Part shown: piece after piece, positions 17,143-25,081 of the stretch
Layout: each line of letters starts with the position of its first letter
Numbering within the stretch: the stretch's first letter is position 1
DNA from: Leptotrichia hofstadii
Lineage (GTDB): Bacteria > Fusobacteriota > Fusobacteriia > Fusobacteriales > Leptotrichiaceae
Length of the DNA stretch: 64,000 nt
Assembly: GCF_007990525.1 (NCBI RefSeq)
Contig: NZ_AP019823.1
Location: forward strand, 1,240,001 to 1,304,000
Reading direction: 5' to 3'
Notes under the pieces: model-generated
Told to the model about the DNA's origin: nothing
The model's database searches: none
What the model saw: the letters and a program-made list of their open reading frames with translations, nothing else
Position numbers and translations under genes: made by a program

Positions 17143-17948
17143 TTGCTAATTTTATATTTCAATTCTTTTAGTGATATTGGGTTTACTTTCAGTAAATCTT
17201 TATAAACTTTATTTAAGTGCTTAATTGCAGTTTTGTCGGTTGTTTTTATGCAAGTTTCGTGATTTAGCATAAATCCTGTGTCGGTAAAGTTTAAGGAACC
17301 TAAAAATGCAATTTTATTGTCAATTATGTAGATTTTGCTGTGAAGATCGTAGTTCTTGCTTAAAATATGAATATTAAAATTATCACGCAATGAATAGTAA
17401 AATTCATTGTTTTTTATTACTGTTCTTAAGAAAAATGTAAAAAGTCCTAGAAAAATTGTTAAAGCTAAAAGATTAGCTTTTGCAATTGGAAATACAGACT
17501 TTATAAAGGAAACATCAAAGAGAAACAGTGTAAAAATTTCCAGTATTGCAATCGACAAAATTAAATAGAGTATTGTCAGTATAAGTTTTCCCAATAGGAG
17601 AATAAAGTTCCCCAAACCTGGCATTGAATGATATTTAAATAAGTTTTTTCGTAAAAAAGGATAAATTTTTTCATTATCTTTTGAAACGATGTTTACCTGA
17701 ACGTCTTTATTTAATGAACTAAAAATATCTTCAGTTATCATATCCCCGCTTAAAAAAGGAGAGATTACTGTGATTGATTTCTTGGCTTTTTGGATAGCAT
17801 TTCGTACACTAATTCCAGCCTTTTTTCCAACATAGATATCACAGGAAATCCCTTCTAAGAAAGGTTGCTCAGCTTTTGGAATATTCCTTGTTCTTGTAGT
17901 TTTTTTTGTTGTGTAGTTAGTTCGTCTTGTCGTCTTTTTTTTTATCAT
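17133..17948 (-). CDS. Phospholipase-D-like protein interrupted by a transmembrane hairpin
   Basis: 271 aa. A basic Thr/Arg/Lys tail (1-25) leads into the first half of a PLD-like fold (DIYVGKKAGISVRNAIQKAK..ITVISPFLSGD, ~37-70). Two strong hydrophobic segments at ~113-145 and ~153-177 follow, then a single HKD motif at 203-218: LHSKIYIIDNKIAFLGSLN with His203, Lys205, Asp210. Only one HKD is present, so the active site would need a dimer, as in Nuc-type nucleases. Members act on phosphodiesters; phospholipid or nucleic acid cannot be told apart here. Its start overlaps the hydrolase gene upstream by 32 bases, so the two are translationally coupled. Confidence 0.8.
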   Translation of the reverse strand: MIKKKTTRRTNYTTKKTTRTRNIPKAEQPFLEGISCDIYVGKKAGISVRNAIQKAKKSITVISPFLSGDMITEDIFSSLNKDVQVNIVSKDNEKIYPFLRKNLFKYHSMPGLGNFILLLGKLILTILYLILSIAILEIFTLFLFDVSFIKSVFPIAKANLLALTIFLGLFTFFLRTVIKNNEFYYSLRDNFNIHILSKNYDLHSKIYIIDNKIAFLGSLNFTDTGFMLNHETCIKTTDKTAIKHLNKVYKDLLKVNPISLKELKYKISKKN

Positions 17949-18828
17949 TTTCTTTTATATCAGGACTTTTTAAAAAGTCAGAAATCTCCTTCATTGTTCG
18001 GTTATCTTTCAAAATACTCGTGTGAGTAGTATTATTAATAATTTTAAAATTATCAGATTCCATTTTTGCAGTTTCCAAAGGTACCATTCCATCGTCCTTG
18101 CCACGAATTATCATTGAATACAGCGGATTATTTGTCTTGTTTCCAATCAGAATCATATAATCGTAATTAGGCTCGCCAAGCTGATTTACAAAACTATCCT
18201 TTTTTGTGCTAAATTGTGGAACGACTTTTCCGAGCATAACTGGGAGTTTGTCTACAAACGGAACATCTGCTAGATGGCTTCCGTGCGATGGCGGAGAAAT
18301 AAATACAACTTTTCCTAAATTTTCAAGAGGATTTTCCTTTAAATAATATCGTAAAATCCCAGTTCCCATCGAGTGTGCTACAAAATTAATCTTTACATTT
18401 TTTTGTGCATTTTCATCATTTGTTTTCTCTTTCCGTTTTCCATTTTCATCAATTTCATAATACTGATTTTCTATTTTTCTATGCAGATTGTCTGTATAAA
18501 TCTGCCCGTTAATATCCTCAATATTTGGCTTTATATAACGTTCAACAATCTCTTCAGCAGTGTCCTTGGTAGTAGGATACTGAATATTGATAATTCTGTA
18601 ATCATTCTTAAATTTTTGTGCGATACTTTCCATATCCGAACTTTTCCCGTAAATACCGTGAAGAAGTACCATAAAATCTTGATTTTTTCGAGATTTGTCA
18701 TCTTTTTCATAGTAAGTCTTGATTTTATACTCATGGTAAAGAAGTCCACCAACAACATTTTGAGTTGCAACTGCTCCAGCTACTGTAATTATTGAGCCAA
18801 TTAATATATTTTTTGCTATTTTTTTCAT
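17917..18828 (-). CDS. Membrane-anchored alpha/beta hydrolase (lipase-like)
   Basis: 303 aa. An N-terminal signal or anchor (NILIGSIITVAGAVATQNVVGGLL) precedes an alpha/beta-hydrolase domain: oxyanion segment MVLLHGIYG (53-61), nucleophile elbow FVAHSMGTG with Ser153, acid in GKDDGMVP (Asp245/246), and His269 in NTTHTSIL. The layout matches triacylglycerol-lipase/PGAP1-like families that act on lipids or acylated polymers. A charged insert (~113-142) separates strands. It sits 17 bases after coaX and overlaps the PLD-like gene, so lipid or envelope turnover by the pair is plausible. Substrate unknown. Confidence 0.85.
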   Translation of the reverse strand: MKKIAKNILIGSIITVAGAVATQNVVGGLLYHEYKIKTYYEKDDKSRKNQDFMVLLHGIYGKSSDMESIAQKFKNDYRIINIQYPTTKDTAEEIVERYIKPNIEDINGQIYTDNLHRKIENQYYEIDENGKRKEKTNDENAQKNVKINFVAHSMGTGILRYYLKENPLENLGKVVFISPPSHGSHLADVPFVDKLPVMLGKVVPQFSTKKDSFVNQLGEPNYDYMILIGNKTNNPLYSMIIRGKDDGMVPLETAKMESDNFKIINNTTHTSILKDNRTMKEISDFLKSPDIKENDKKKDDKTN

Positions 18829-18845
18829 ATTATTTTCCTTTTTAT

Positions 18846-19619
18846 TTATTTTTTGCAGTTCAATTTATAAAATTCAAAAATTCCCATTTCTCCAAGTTTT
18901 GCTACATATTCATCAATTTCTTTGATATATTCTGAAATTTTCTGTCCCTGTCCGCCAGTTGCGATAACGTAAGCGTTTGGAAAGGAATTTTGGTATTGTA
19001 AAATTAATTCTTTTATTGCGCCAACATTTCCGTAAAAGATACCGGCATTTATTTGTGAAATTGTATTTATTCCCAAAACTGTTTCAGGCTCGGTAAATTC
19101 AATTTTTGGCAAAGCAGCGGTATTGCTAAACAAGGCATTTATTGAAAGTGTGATTCCAGGAAGAATGCAGCCGCCCATATAAGTGGAATCTTTTATCATG
19201 TCAAAAGTTGTGGCTGTACCAAAATCAATTATTAAAAGTTCCTTTTCTGGATATAGTTTTTTTGCGGCCAAAATGTCTACAATCCTGTCTGCGCCAAGAC
19301 CACGCTCCATATTTGGCAAAATTTTTATTTCATTTTCTACATTGTCAAGTATTACAAACATTGGATTGATGTTAAAATATTTTTTCCCAAGCCTTGTAAA
19401 ATTTTCGTTAATATTTGGAACAACTGATGAAATAACAATATTTTTAATATCTGAAATTTCTAAATTGCTGTTTTTTGCAAATTCCTTTAACATTACAAAA
19501 AGAGTATCTTCGGTAAATTCCAGATGTGTCGGTATTCTGAAAGTTGCTAGAATATCACCATTTTCATTATAAAAAATTGGTATAATATGTGTATTTCCAA
19601 TATCAAATCCTAAAATCAT
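18846..19619 (-). CDS. coaX: Type III pantothenate kinase
   Basis: 257 aa, the usual CoaX size. Motifs: phosphate loop GFDIGNTH at 4-11, the GLGADR segment at 107-112, and DFGTATTFD at 132-140, all diagnostic of CoaX rather than CoaA. The enzyme phosphorylates pantothenate in the first step of CoA synthesis, needs a monovalent cation and is not feedback inhibited by CoA. The ATG at 19619 follows AAAGGAAAAATA. It heads a three-gene unit with the hydrolase and PLD-like genes. The upstream region is occupied by a dispersed repeat (R1 copy a). Confidence 0.95.
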   Translation of the reverse strand: MILGFDIGNTHIIPIFYNENGDILATFRIPTHLEFTEDTLFVMLKEFAKNSNLEISDIKNIVISSVVPNINENFTRLGKKYFNINPMFVILDNVENEIKILPNMERGLGADRIVDILAAKKLYPEKELLIIDFGTATTFDMIKDSTYMGGCILPGITLSINALFSNTAALPKIEFTEPETVLGINTISQINAGIFYGNVGAIKELILQYQNSFPNAYVIATGGQGQKISEYIKEIDEYVAKLGEMGIFEFYKLNCKK

Positions 19620-19639
19620 TATTTTTCCTTTCTGTTAGT

Positions 19640-19975
19640 GATACTAATCCCCTTTTAAATAGCGGATTTATTATAAACTTATCTAATAAATGATATAAAC
19701 CCAATATTTTCAAATAATTTAAGATGTAATTTTTATTTTTTAAACAGGATTTAGTATAAATTAATCCGTCGGAGCATTTTTCTGTGCTGACAAAACTGTT
19801 TGAGCATAGCGAGTTTTTTGTCAGTGCAGGAAAATGTCGTAGACTAGCCATAGGTTGTAGGATTTGCGGCAATGAGCAATCCTACGAAAATAAAATAGAA
19901 AAAAATTGAATGATTATGAATGAACTATTGAAAAATCCTATTATAAAAATTTATTCTCATTTTTAAACGGAGTTT
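19640..19975 (-). repeat. Dispersed repeat R1, copy a (core 19766-19897)
   Basis: This gene-free stretch of about 420 bases between the OPT gene and coaX holds a ~330-base repeat oriented on the minus strand. The core includes, read on the minus strand, TTTTCGTAGGATTGCTCATT, CAAATCCTACAACCTATGGC and TAGTCTACGACATTTTCCTG. Copies lie on the plus strand at 50180-50512 and 51570-51955, and a fragment at 52442-52530. Internal complementarity (GTAGGATTx...AATCCTAC and CATTTTCCTG..CAGaAAAATG) predicts a branched hairpin. Short ORFs here are by-products of the repeat. Confidence 0.8.
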
Positions 19976-20038
19976 AGTATGAGTTTATTAAAAGATTAAA
20001 CTCAAAATCTTGTCTAAATTTAAATATATAAAGATATT

Positions 20039-21700
20039 TTATTTTACAAACAGCTTGATATAAGCAACAATTGATAAAATAACACCTATAATCGCTTCTC
20101 CGCTCATTAATCCATTAGAAATTAAAAGCAGGTTTGAGTGAGATTTTTGTGAAATTCTGTTTCCAAAAAAACTTGCAAGTCCGCCTAAAAATACAGTTGA
20201 AGTTAAATAAAACGGTACATAGATTCCAATCCCAAAAGTTAAAACCGGTAAATTTAACAGGCTTAAAAGTAGTCCCGCTGCAAGTCCAATAAAGAAAATA
20301 TTCAAAAACGGAATTCCGTTTATTACCGTTGCTACAATTGAGGCTTGTAATGCTATTAAATCCGTATTTTCTACTGGACCGATAGTTTTATAGACTTTGA
20401 AAAATACAAAAAACAAGAATGTTATTACAAAAGAACTTGCAATTGAGCCGATTAATTCACCAAAAAGCTGTTCTGATGGATTTACTTTCATTTTATATCC
20501 TGATTTAAAATCGTTTAGAATATCGCCAGAAAGACCGCATGCGACAGCTATAATGCAAGCCAGTAAAAATAGCGTCAGAGTGTTTAAGTTTGTAGAAAAT
20601 TTTATTCCGCCAATGTTTAATCCATTTAACATTTTATTTAAAAATGAAATTACAAGAATTGTGATTATGGCGTAAATTTCCATTGGATTAACTCCAGTTT
20701 TTCCAGTTGAATAACCTGCGATTATTGTGCATAAAATCGAGATTAGGACTAAAACTAACGCAAGAAATATTGGAAGTTTATAAATAAAAATTATTACAAT
20801 TATCGAAACGGCTGATAAAATAAATAATTTGGTAATGATACTTCTATTTTCTGAATTATTCTTTGATTTATTAGAAAAAATAATTTTCAAAATTACAGCG
20901 ATTCCAATTCCAATCATAAATCCCATTCCAAAACTATTTTTCATAATGGGAAAATCAGCAATTTTAAACATTTTTGCAAGCGGTTCCCCAACAAAAATTA
21001 CAGCAGCGCCCCCTAAAAACCAGACAAATGTATTTACAAATCCAAGCACATACCCGATTCCGACTAAAAGAGGCGACACATAAAAGCTGAAAGGCACATT
21101 TTTTAGTGAGACTAATGCTGGAATAATAGGAGCTTTTCCCTTTGTAAAGCTAAAATCACGAAAAAGAGCTACAGCAGAGCTAAATAATGTTCCAAATGAA
21201 ACGTAATGGAAACTTGCATTGTTTTTACCAGAATTTACAAGATTGTAAGCCGCTTCCCCAATTGGAAATTCCAAATCTTCTTCTTCAATTAATTTTGAAC
21301 GAAAAATGTAGGACAAAAATGAACCTGCAATGCTTCCAATCAAAATTGTGATAAAAAGCAGCCGCTGATTTATGTCTGTTAATTTTCCGCCTAAAATAAT
21401 GTAGGCTGGAACTGTAAAGGCAACTCCTCCCGCCACCATTGAACCAGCGCTCATAATGGTATGTGTAATTGTAATTTCCTTATTATTCGTCTTTTTAAAG
21501 AATTTTAGCGCCATCATTGATAAAAGTGTAACCATTATCGTTGGCCATGGCAATGCCCCAAATTTAAGCACGATATAGAAAGAGCTGGCAGATACAAGTA
21601 CAGCTCCGATAATTCCAATTAAAATTGATTTAAATGTTATATTTAATCCGCTGCTTTTGTTGTTGTTTTTATTTGTTTTTGATGCTCTCTTTTTTGCCAT
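20039..21700 (-). CDS. OPT/YSL-family oligopeptide transporter
   Basis: 553 aa, strongly hydrophobic with about 14 membrane segments after a basic N-terminus (AKKRASKTNKNNNKSSG). Conserved OPT features are LEFPIGEAAYNLVNSG (~140-155), the GxGFMIGIGIA segment, and the Gly-rich C-terminal FGIGIYVPFYLTSTVFLGG. OPT proteins import peptides or metal chelates using the proton gradient; bacterial members are seldom characterised and the substrate here is unknown. GAGGAGG lies 8 bases before ATG. Together with PepF in this window it would support peptide use, but the genes are far apart. Confidence 0.9.
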   Translation of the reverse strand: MAKKRASKTNKNNNKSSGLNITFKSILIGIIGAVLVSASSFYIVLKFGALPWPTIMVTLLSMMALKFFKKTNNKEITITHTIMSAGSMVAGGVAFTVPAYIILGGKLTDINQRLLFITILIGSIAGSFLSYIFRSKLIEEEDLEFPIGEAAYNLVNSGKNNASFHYVSFGTLFSSAVALFRDFSFTKGKAPIIPALVSLKNVPFSFYVSPLLVGIGYVLGFVNTFVWFLGGAAVIFVGEPLAKMFKIADFPIMKNSFGMGFMIGIGIAVILKIIFSNKSKNNSENRSIITKLFILSAVSIIVIIFIYKLPIFLALVLVLISILCTIIAGYSTGKTGVNPMEIYAIITILVISFLNKMLNGLNIGGIKFSTNLNTLTLFLLACIIAVACGLSGDILNDFKSGYKMKVNPSEQLFGELIGSIASSFVITFLFFVFFKVYKTIGPVENTDLIALQASIVATVINGIPFLNIFFIGLAAGLLLSLLNLPVLTFGIGIYVPFYLTSTVFLGGLASFFGNRISQKSHSNLLLISNGLMSGEAIIGVILSIVAYIKLFVK

Positions 21701-21831
21701 TAAGTTTCCTCCTCATTTTGTTATTAAAATTTTACTTCATTTCCAGGGTGTTTGTCAATGAAATTTTACGAAGCTGGAGTACTAATGTTTGGATTTGCAG
21801 TTTCGTGGCAAGAAATTTTGATAAATTTTTC

Positions 21832-21860
21832 TTGCAAAATAAAATAAAATATGATAAACT
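21832..21860 (+). promoter_or_regulatory. Probable infC promoter with extended -10
   Basis: TTGCAA (21832-21837), 17 bases, then TGaTAAACT with the extended TG at 21852-21853 and -10 hexamer TAAACT (21855-21860). It would give a leader of about 250 bases before infC. Confidence 0.5.
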
Positions 21861-21867
21861 GTTTTAG

Positions 21868-22110
21868 TAATTAAATTAGAAGTAGAAACATTGTTTCTCA
21901 CCTTTCCATCAATATATTTAGATTTTGGATTGATTTTCCAAATAAAAGTAGAATGTTTTGTTCTATTTTCAAGATGAGTTGGGTATTAGTTATTTGATGT
22001 TTTATAATAAAATAAGTATTTTTGTTATGCTGATTTTGTTGTGAATTTATTTATATAATAACTATTGAGCAAGGTTTCTTATATCTTGTTTTTTTATTGT
22101 AAAAAAATTA
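21868..22110 (+). promoter_or_regulatory. Long infC-operon leader with a candidate attenuator
   Basis: About 240 bases with no gene between promoter and infC. AGCAAGG (22068-22074) can pair with TCTTGTT (22084-22090; includes G-T pairs) and is followed immediately by a T8-10 run (22086-22095), placing an intrinsic-terminator-like element just 15 bases before the ribosome site. Near the 5' end GTAGAAACA..TGTTTCTCAC forms another stem. Position and shape fit a ribosomal-protein (L20-type) leader, but I cannot confirm the known L20-leader consensus. Confidence 0.5.
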
Positions 22111-22123
22111 GGAGGTGTTTTTT

Positions 22124-22648
22124 ATAAGAGGAAATAACCGATCTGATGAGCCAAGAATGAATGAGCGAATTAGGGCAAGAGAAATTAGAGTCGTTGGTGA
22201 TGATGGAGAACAGTTTGGAGTAATGTCGGCTAGAGATGCGCTGGCGCTTGCGGCAGAAAAGGAATTGGACTTAGTTGAAATTTCGCCAAATGCAACACCG
22301 CCTGTATGCAAAATTATGGACTATGGAAAATTCAAGTATGAGAAAACGAAGAAAGACAAGGAAAATAAGAAAAAACAAAAAAATGTCGTTATTAAAGAGA
22401 TTAGAATTAAGCCTCATATTGACGAGCATGATAAAGAAACAAAAATTTCTCAAATTGAAAAATTTATAGCCAAGGAGCATAAGGTAAAAGTCAGTTTAAG
22501 ACTTACAGGTAGAGAAAGATTACATGCAGAATCTGCTATTAAAGTATTAGACGAGTTTGCAAGCCATTTTGAAGAAACTGCGACAGTTGAAAAAAAATAT
22601 GGAAAAGAACAGGTTCAAAAATTTATTTTATTATCGCCTAAAAAATAA
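22124..22648 (+). CDS. infC: Translation initiation factor IF-3, apparently starting at ATA
   Basis: 174 aa from ATA 22124. IF3 N-domain: [20 protein letters not shown], then [20 protein letters not shown] and [15 protein letters not shown]-domain: [13 protein letters not shown] and [20 protein letters not shown]. The ribosome site GGAGGT (22111-22116) is spaced 7 bases from ATA. A GTG at 22115 overlaps the ribosome site, and the first ATG (22157) is 40 bases away with no site. infC in Escherichia coli uses AUU and is autoregulated because IF3 rejects such starts, so ATA would be a parallel solution. First gene of infC-rpmI-rplT. Confidence 0.93.
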   Translation: MRGNNRSDEPRMNERIRAREIRVVGDDGEQFGVMSARDALALAAEKELDLVEISPNATPPVCKIMDYGKFKYEKTKKDKENKKKQKNVVIKEIRIKPHIDEHDKETKISQIEKFIAKEHKVKVSLRLTGRERLHAESAIKVLDEFASHFEETATVEKKYGKEQVQKFILLSPKK

Positions 22649-22692
22649 AGGCAAAATTTAAAAAAGTGAAAAGTGATTTAGGAGGAAAGAAA

Positions 22693-22899
22693 ATGCCAAA
22701 AATGAAAACACATAAAGGAACAAAAAAAAGAGTTAAAGTTACAGGAAGTGGAAAAATTTCTATAAGACATTCAGGAAAGAGCCATATCTTGACTAAAAAG
22801 ACTCATAAAAGAAAAAAACGTCTAGGACAAGACGCAATCGCTCCAAAAGGTGCTGAAAGAAAAATCAAAAAAGCATTGGCTGGACAAGAAGGAAGATAG
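22693..22899 (+). CDS. rpmI: 50S ribosomal protein L35
   Basis: 68 aa from ATG 22693 after GGAGG (22681-22685). The sequence [20 protein letters not shown] begins a standard L35 and [14 protein letters not shown] continues it. An in-frame start further upstream at 22666 lacks a ribosome site and would add nine residues not found in L35. It sits 44 bases after infC in the classical infC-rpmI-rplT order. Confidence 0.97.
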   Translation: MPKMKTHKGTKKRVKVTGSGKISIRHSGKSHILTKKTHKRKKRLGQDAIAPKGAERKIKKALAGQEGR

Positions 22900-23104
22900 T
22901 TTAAGTAATTACTTTAAAATTATTTTTAAAAAAGTAATTTAACAAATTTATTACTTTGTATTTAAAAGTTAAGTAAAAAAAGCGGTTTAAAACAAGAATT
23001 AACGGCTTTTTATTAAAAAATCAAAATTAAAAATTAACAAAAGTTAGTTCTGAATATTAAATATAAAGAACAAAAAACGGCTAAAATATTAAGGAGGAAA
23101 GAAG
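22900..23104 (+). promoter_or_regulatory. rpmI-rplT intercistronic region with competing hairpins
   Basis: 205 bases, unusually long for this gene pair. AATTACTTT (22906-22914) can pair with AAAGTAATT (22931-22939), while AAAGTAAT (22931-22938) can pair with ATTACTTT (22950-22957); the two are mutually exclusive. A third hairpin AAAAAGCGGTT (22976-22986)/AACGGCTTTTT (23001-23011), one mismatch, ends in T residues. AACGGCT is repeated at 23077-23083 just before the rplT ribosome site. The layout resembles attenuation or L20 autocontrol of rplT; untested. Confidence 0.45.
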
Positions 23105-23449
23105 ATGCCAAGAGTAAAAACAGGAATAGTTAGAAGAAAAAGACATAAAAAAGTTTTAAAAGAAGCAAAAGGTTATAGAGGAGCCATAAAAACAAATTAT
23201 AAAAAAGCTAATGAAGCAGTTAAAAAAGCTATGGCTTACGCAACTGAACATAGAAAATTGAAAAAAAGAAAAATGCGTGAATTATGGATTATCAGAATTA
23301 ACGCCGCTGCAAGATTAAATGGAATTTCTTACTCAAGATTAATGAACGGACTTAAAAAAGCCGGAATTGAACTTGACAGAAAAGTTTTAGCAGACTTAGC
23401 ATTAAATAACCCTGCTGAATTTACAAAATTAGTAGAAAAAGTTAAATAG
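23105..23449 (+). CDS. rplT: 50S ribosomal protein L20
   Basis: 114 aa, close to the standard ~118. [20 protein letters not shown] and [17 protein letters not shown] are the conserved rRNA-binding N-terminus; [20 protein letters not shown] is the globular part. AAGGAGG lies 8 bases before ATG. L20 is a primary 23S rRNA binder essential for early 50S assembly and a known autoregulator of its own operon in several bacteria. Last gene of the operon, followed by a strong terminator. Confidence 0.97.
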   Translation: MPRVKTGIVRRKRHKKVLKEAKGYRGAIKTNYKKANEAVKKAMAYATEHRKLKKRKMRELWIIRINAAARLNGISYSRLMNGLKKAGIELDRKVLADLALNNPAEFTKLVEKVK

Positions 23450-23465
23450 AAATAAATAACAAATC

Positions 23466-23519
23466 AATACTCAAATGGTAATTTTTAATAAAATAAGCTA
23501 TTTGAGTATTAATTTTTTT
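23466..23519 (+). terminator. Rho-independent terminator of the infC operon
   Basis: AATACTCAAAT (23466-23476) pairs perfectly with ATTTGAGTATT (23500-23510), followed by AATTTTTTT. Confidence 0.88.
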
Positions 23520-23639
23520 AATACGATTTCCCATTTAAATAGTAAGAATCAGAAAATTCATGGAATTAAAGCCTTTTTTACAAGATTGTACTGTTTACAA
23601 CCTATGTAATTATAAAATATCCTTTAATTAAATTTAATC

Positions 23640-23945
23640 ATTAAGTATACATCTTAAAGACTTTTGTAATTTTATTTATATATTTTATAGAGTTGTTCCA
23701 ATCTTTATTTGCGAAAGTGAGCGTCAGCGAGTTTCGTTTTCGTAGTACTTCAAGTTTATCCAAATAATAAATGTTTTGACTACTTTCCCAAATAAAATTT
23801 GTGAATATTTCAAAAAAATTCTTAGACGAGCCAGGGTTAGTGCGTAGCACTTTCGCCATTCTCTTTAATATGTCATTATTTAAATTTGTTAGAATAACTA
23901 TTATTGCGAAATGAGGGGAAATGGCGATTGATTTCCCTTGCTTAT
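23640..23945 (+). repeat. Dispersed repeat R2, copy c
   Basis: Part of a 1-kb gene-free stretch (23450-24487). It has the R2 features: GCGAAAGTGAGCG and GCGAGTTTCG, the ACTTTCGCCAT segment, then GTTAGAATAACTATTATTGC followed by the hairpin GGGAAAT-GGCGATTG-ATTTCCC. Compared with copies a and b the stem bases differ (GGGCAT/ATGCCC there) while pairing is kept. A short minus-strand ORF inside is a by-product. Confidence 0.7.
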
Positions 23946-24105
23946 ATAAAAAGAAAAAACATGAAATTATGAAAAATATTTATTAATAATAAGCAGTTTT
24001 TCAAACCTTAAATAAAAATCCCTATGGATTCTGGATACTTAAAAAATTAGATTTGAGCAGAAAGGGATATATTTTTAAGTCTTGTAAAAGTAAAACGACT
24101 GTAAG

Positions 24106-24210
24106 TTATGAGATAGCCCTTTTTATATAGGGAAATTAAATAAATAATGTTTTTTTTGGGGCTATCTCATAAAATGGTCTTTTATTCAAAAAAACAAATT
24201 TCCCTATATA
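24106..24210. repeat. Interleaved pair of perfect 14-bp inverted repeats
   Basis: Arm A TTATGAGATAGCCC (24106-24119) is complementary to A' GGGCTATCTCATAA (24159-24172); arm B TATATAGGGAAATT (24124-24137) is complementary to B' AATTTCCCTATATA (24197-24210). Order A-B-A'-B' allows either two alternative hairpins or a pseudoknot. GGGGCTATCTCAT also resembles the termini of some insertion sequences, and A/A' face outward as in two abutted ends. No transposase gene is nearby. Confidence 0.75.
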
Positions 24211-24379
24211 GTCAAATGATTGTTAATTATTAATTAACCCTCTTTTGACAATACTATTATAACATGAAAATTAAAAAAGTCAATATCATAAATTAAATAT
24301 CTTTAAATTTTTTTTGAATTTTTTTAAAAATATACATTTTTAATTCTTGAGAAGGAATTTAAATAAATTTAAATTATGT

Positions 24380-24407
24380 TTGAAATTATTGAAAATCGAG
24401 GTAAAAT
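24380..24407 (+). promoter_or_regulatory. Promoter of hpt-rsmA
   Basis: TTGAAA (24380-24385), 16 bases, TAAAAT (24402-24407), 80 bases before hpt. Confidence 0.5.
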
Positions 24408-24487
24408 AGAGTTTAAGAGAAACGGTTTAGTGTCTGTGTATTTTTTTGCAAGTATTTGGGGAAAGAAATTAATAATGGAGGAAGATT

Positions 24488-25042
24488 ATGACAAAAGATG
24501 TTGAATTTGGAATAAAAGAGCAGCTGATTACTAAAGAAGAAATTCAGAAAAGATTAAGAGAATTAGGAGAACAAATTACAGAAGATTTTAAAAATGAAAA
24601 TGAACCGCTTATAGTTGTTGGGCTTTTAAGAGGATCTATCGTGTTTATGGCTGATTTGATCAGAGAAATAAGATTACCGCTTGAAATCGACTTTATTGAG
24701 GCTTCCAGCTATGGAGAAGGAACGCAGACTTCTAGAGAAGTTAAGATTCTAAAAGATTTAAGAAGTACAATCAGCGGGAAAAATGTGTTAGTTGTAGAAG
24801 ATATTATTGATTCAGGATTTACACTGAAAAAAATATTACAGCTTTTAGGAAGCAGAAATCCTAAGAAAGTATCATTGTGTACATTGCTGGATAAACCTGA
24901 AAGAAGGGAAGTTGAAATTGATGTGCAGTATATAGGTTTTGAAATTCCAAATGAATTTGTTGTGGGATACGGGCTTGATTTTGATGAAATTTACAGAAAC
25001 CTTGAGTACGTTGGAATAGCTGAGCCATCGGTTTTTGAATAA
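24488..25042 (+). CDS. hpt: Hypoxanthine phosphoribosyltransferase
   Basis: 184 aa. The PRPP-binding loop VLVVEDIIDSGFTL is at ~98-111, with the preceding LLRGSIVFMADLIRE segment and the C-terminal YIGFEIPNEFVVGYGLDF block that contacts the purine. The cytosolic enzyme converts hypoxanthine or guanine plus PRPP to IMP or GMP in purine salvage. ATGGAGGAAGATT supplies the ribosome site. It is 39 bases before rsmA and probably shares its transcript. The NCS2 permease at 61206 could supply its substrate. Confidence 0.95.
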   Translation: MTKDVEFGIKEQLITKEEIQKRLRELGEQITEDFKNENEPLIVVGLLRGSIVFMADLIREIRLPLEIDFIEASSYGEGTQTSREVKILKDLRSTISGKNVLVVEDIIDSGFTLKKILQLLGSRNPKKVSLCTLLDKPERREVEIDVQYIGFEIPNEFVVGYGLDFDEIYRNLEYVGIAEPSVFE

Positions 25043-25081
25043 TTTATAATAGTTCTAGGGTACATTAAATAAGGAGAAATA

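Noticed and set aside
19603-19872. 89-aa minus-strand ORF upstream of coaX
   Set aside because: It is a translation of dispersed repeat R1 and overlaps the coaX start; the same frame is not kept in other R1 copies.
22115-22123. GTG start for infC at 22115
   Set aside because: It overlaps the ribosome site GGAGGTG itself and cannot be initiated from it.
23641-23859. 72-aa minus-strand ORF
   Set aside because: Lies in repeat R2 copy c, no ribosome site, no conservation of the frame in other copies.
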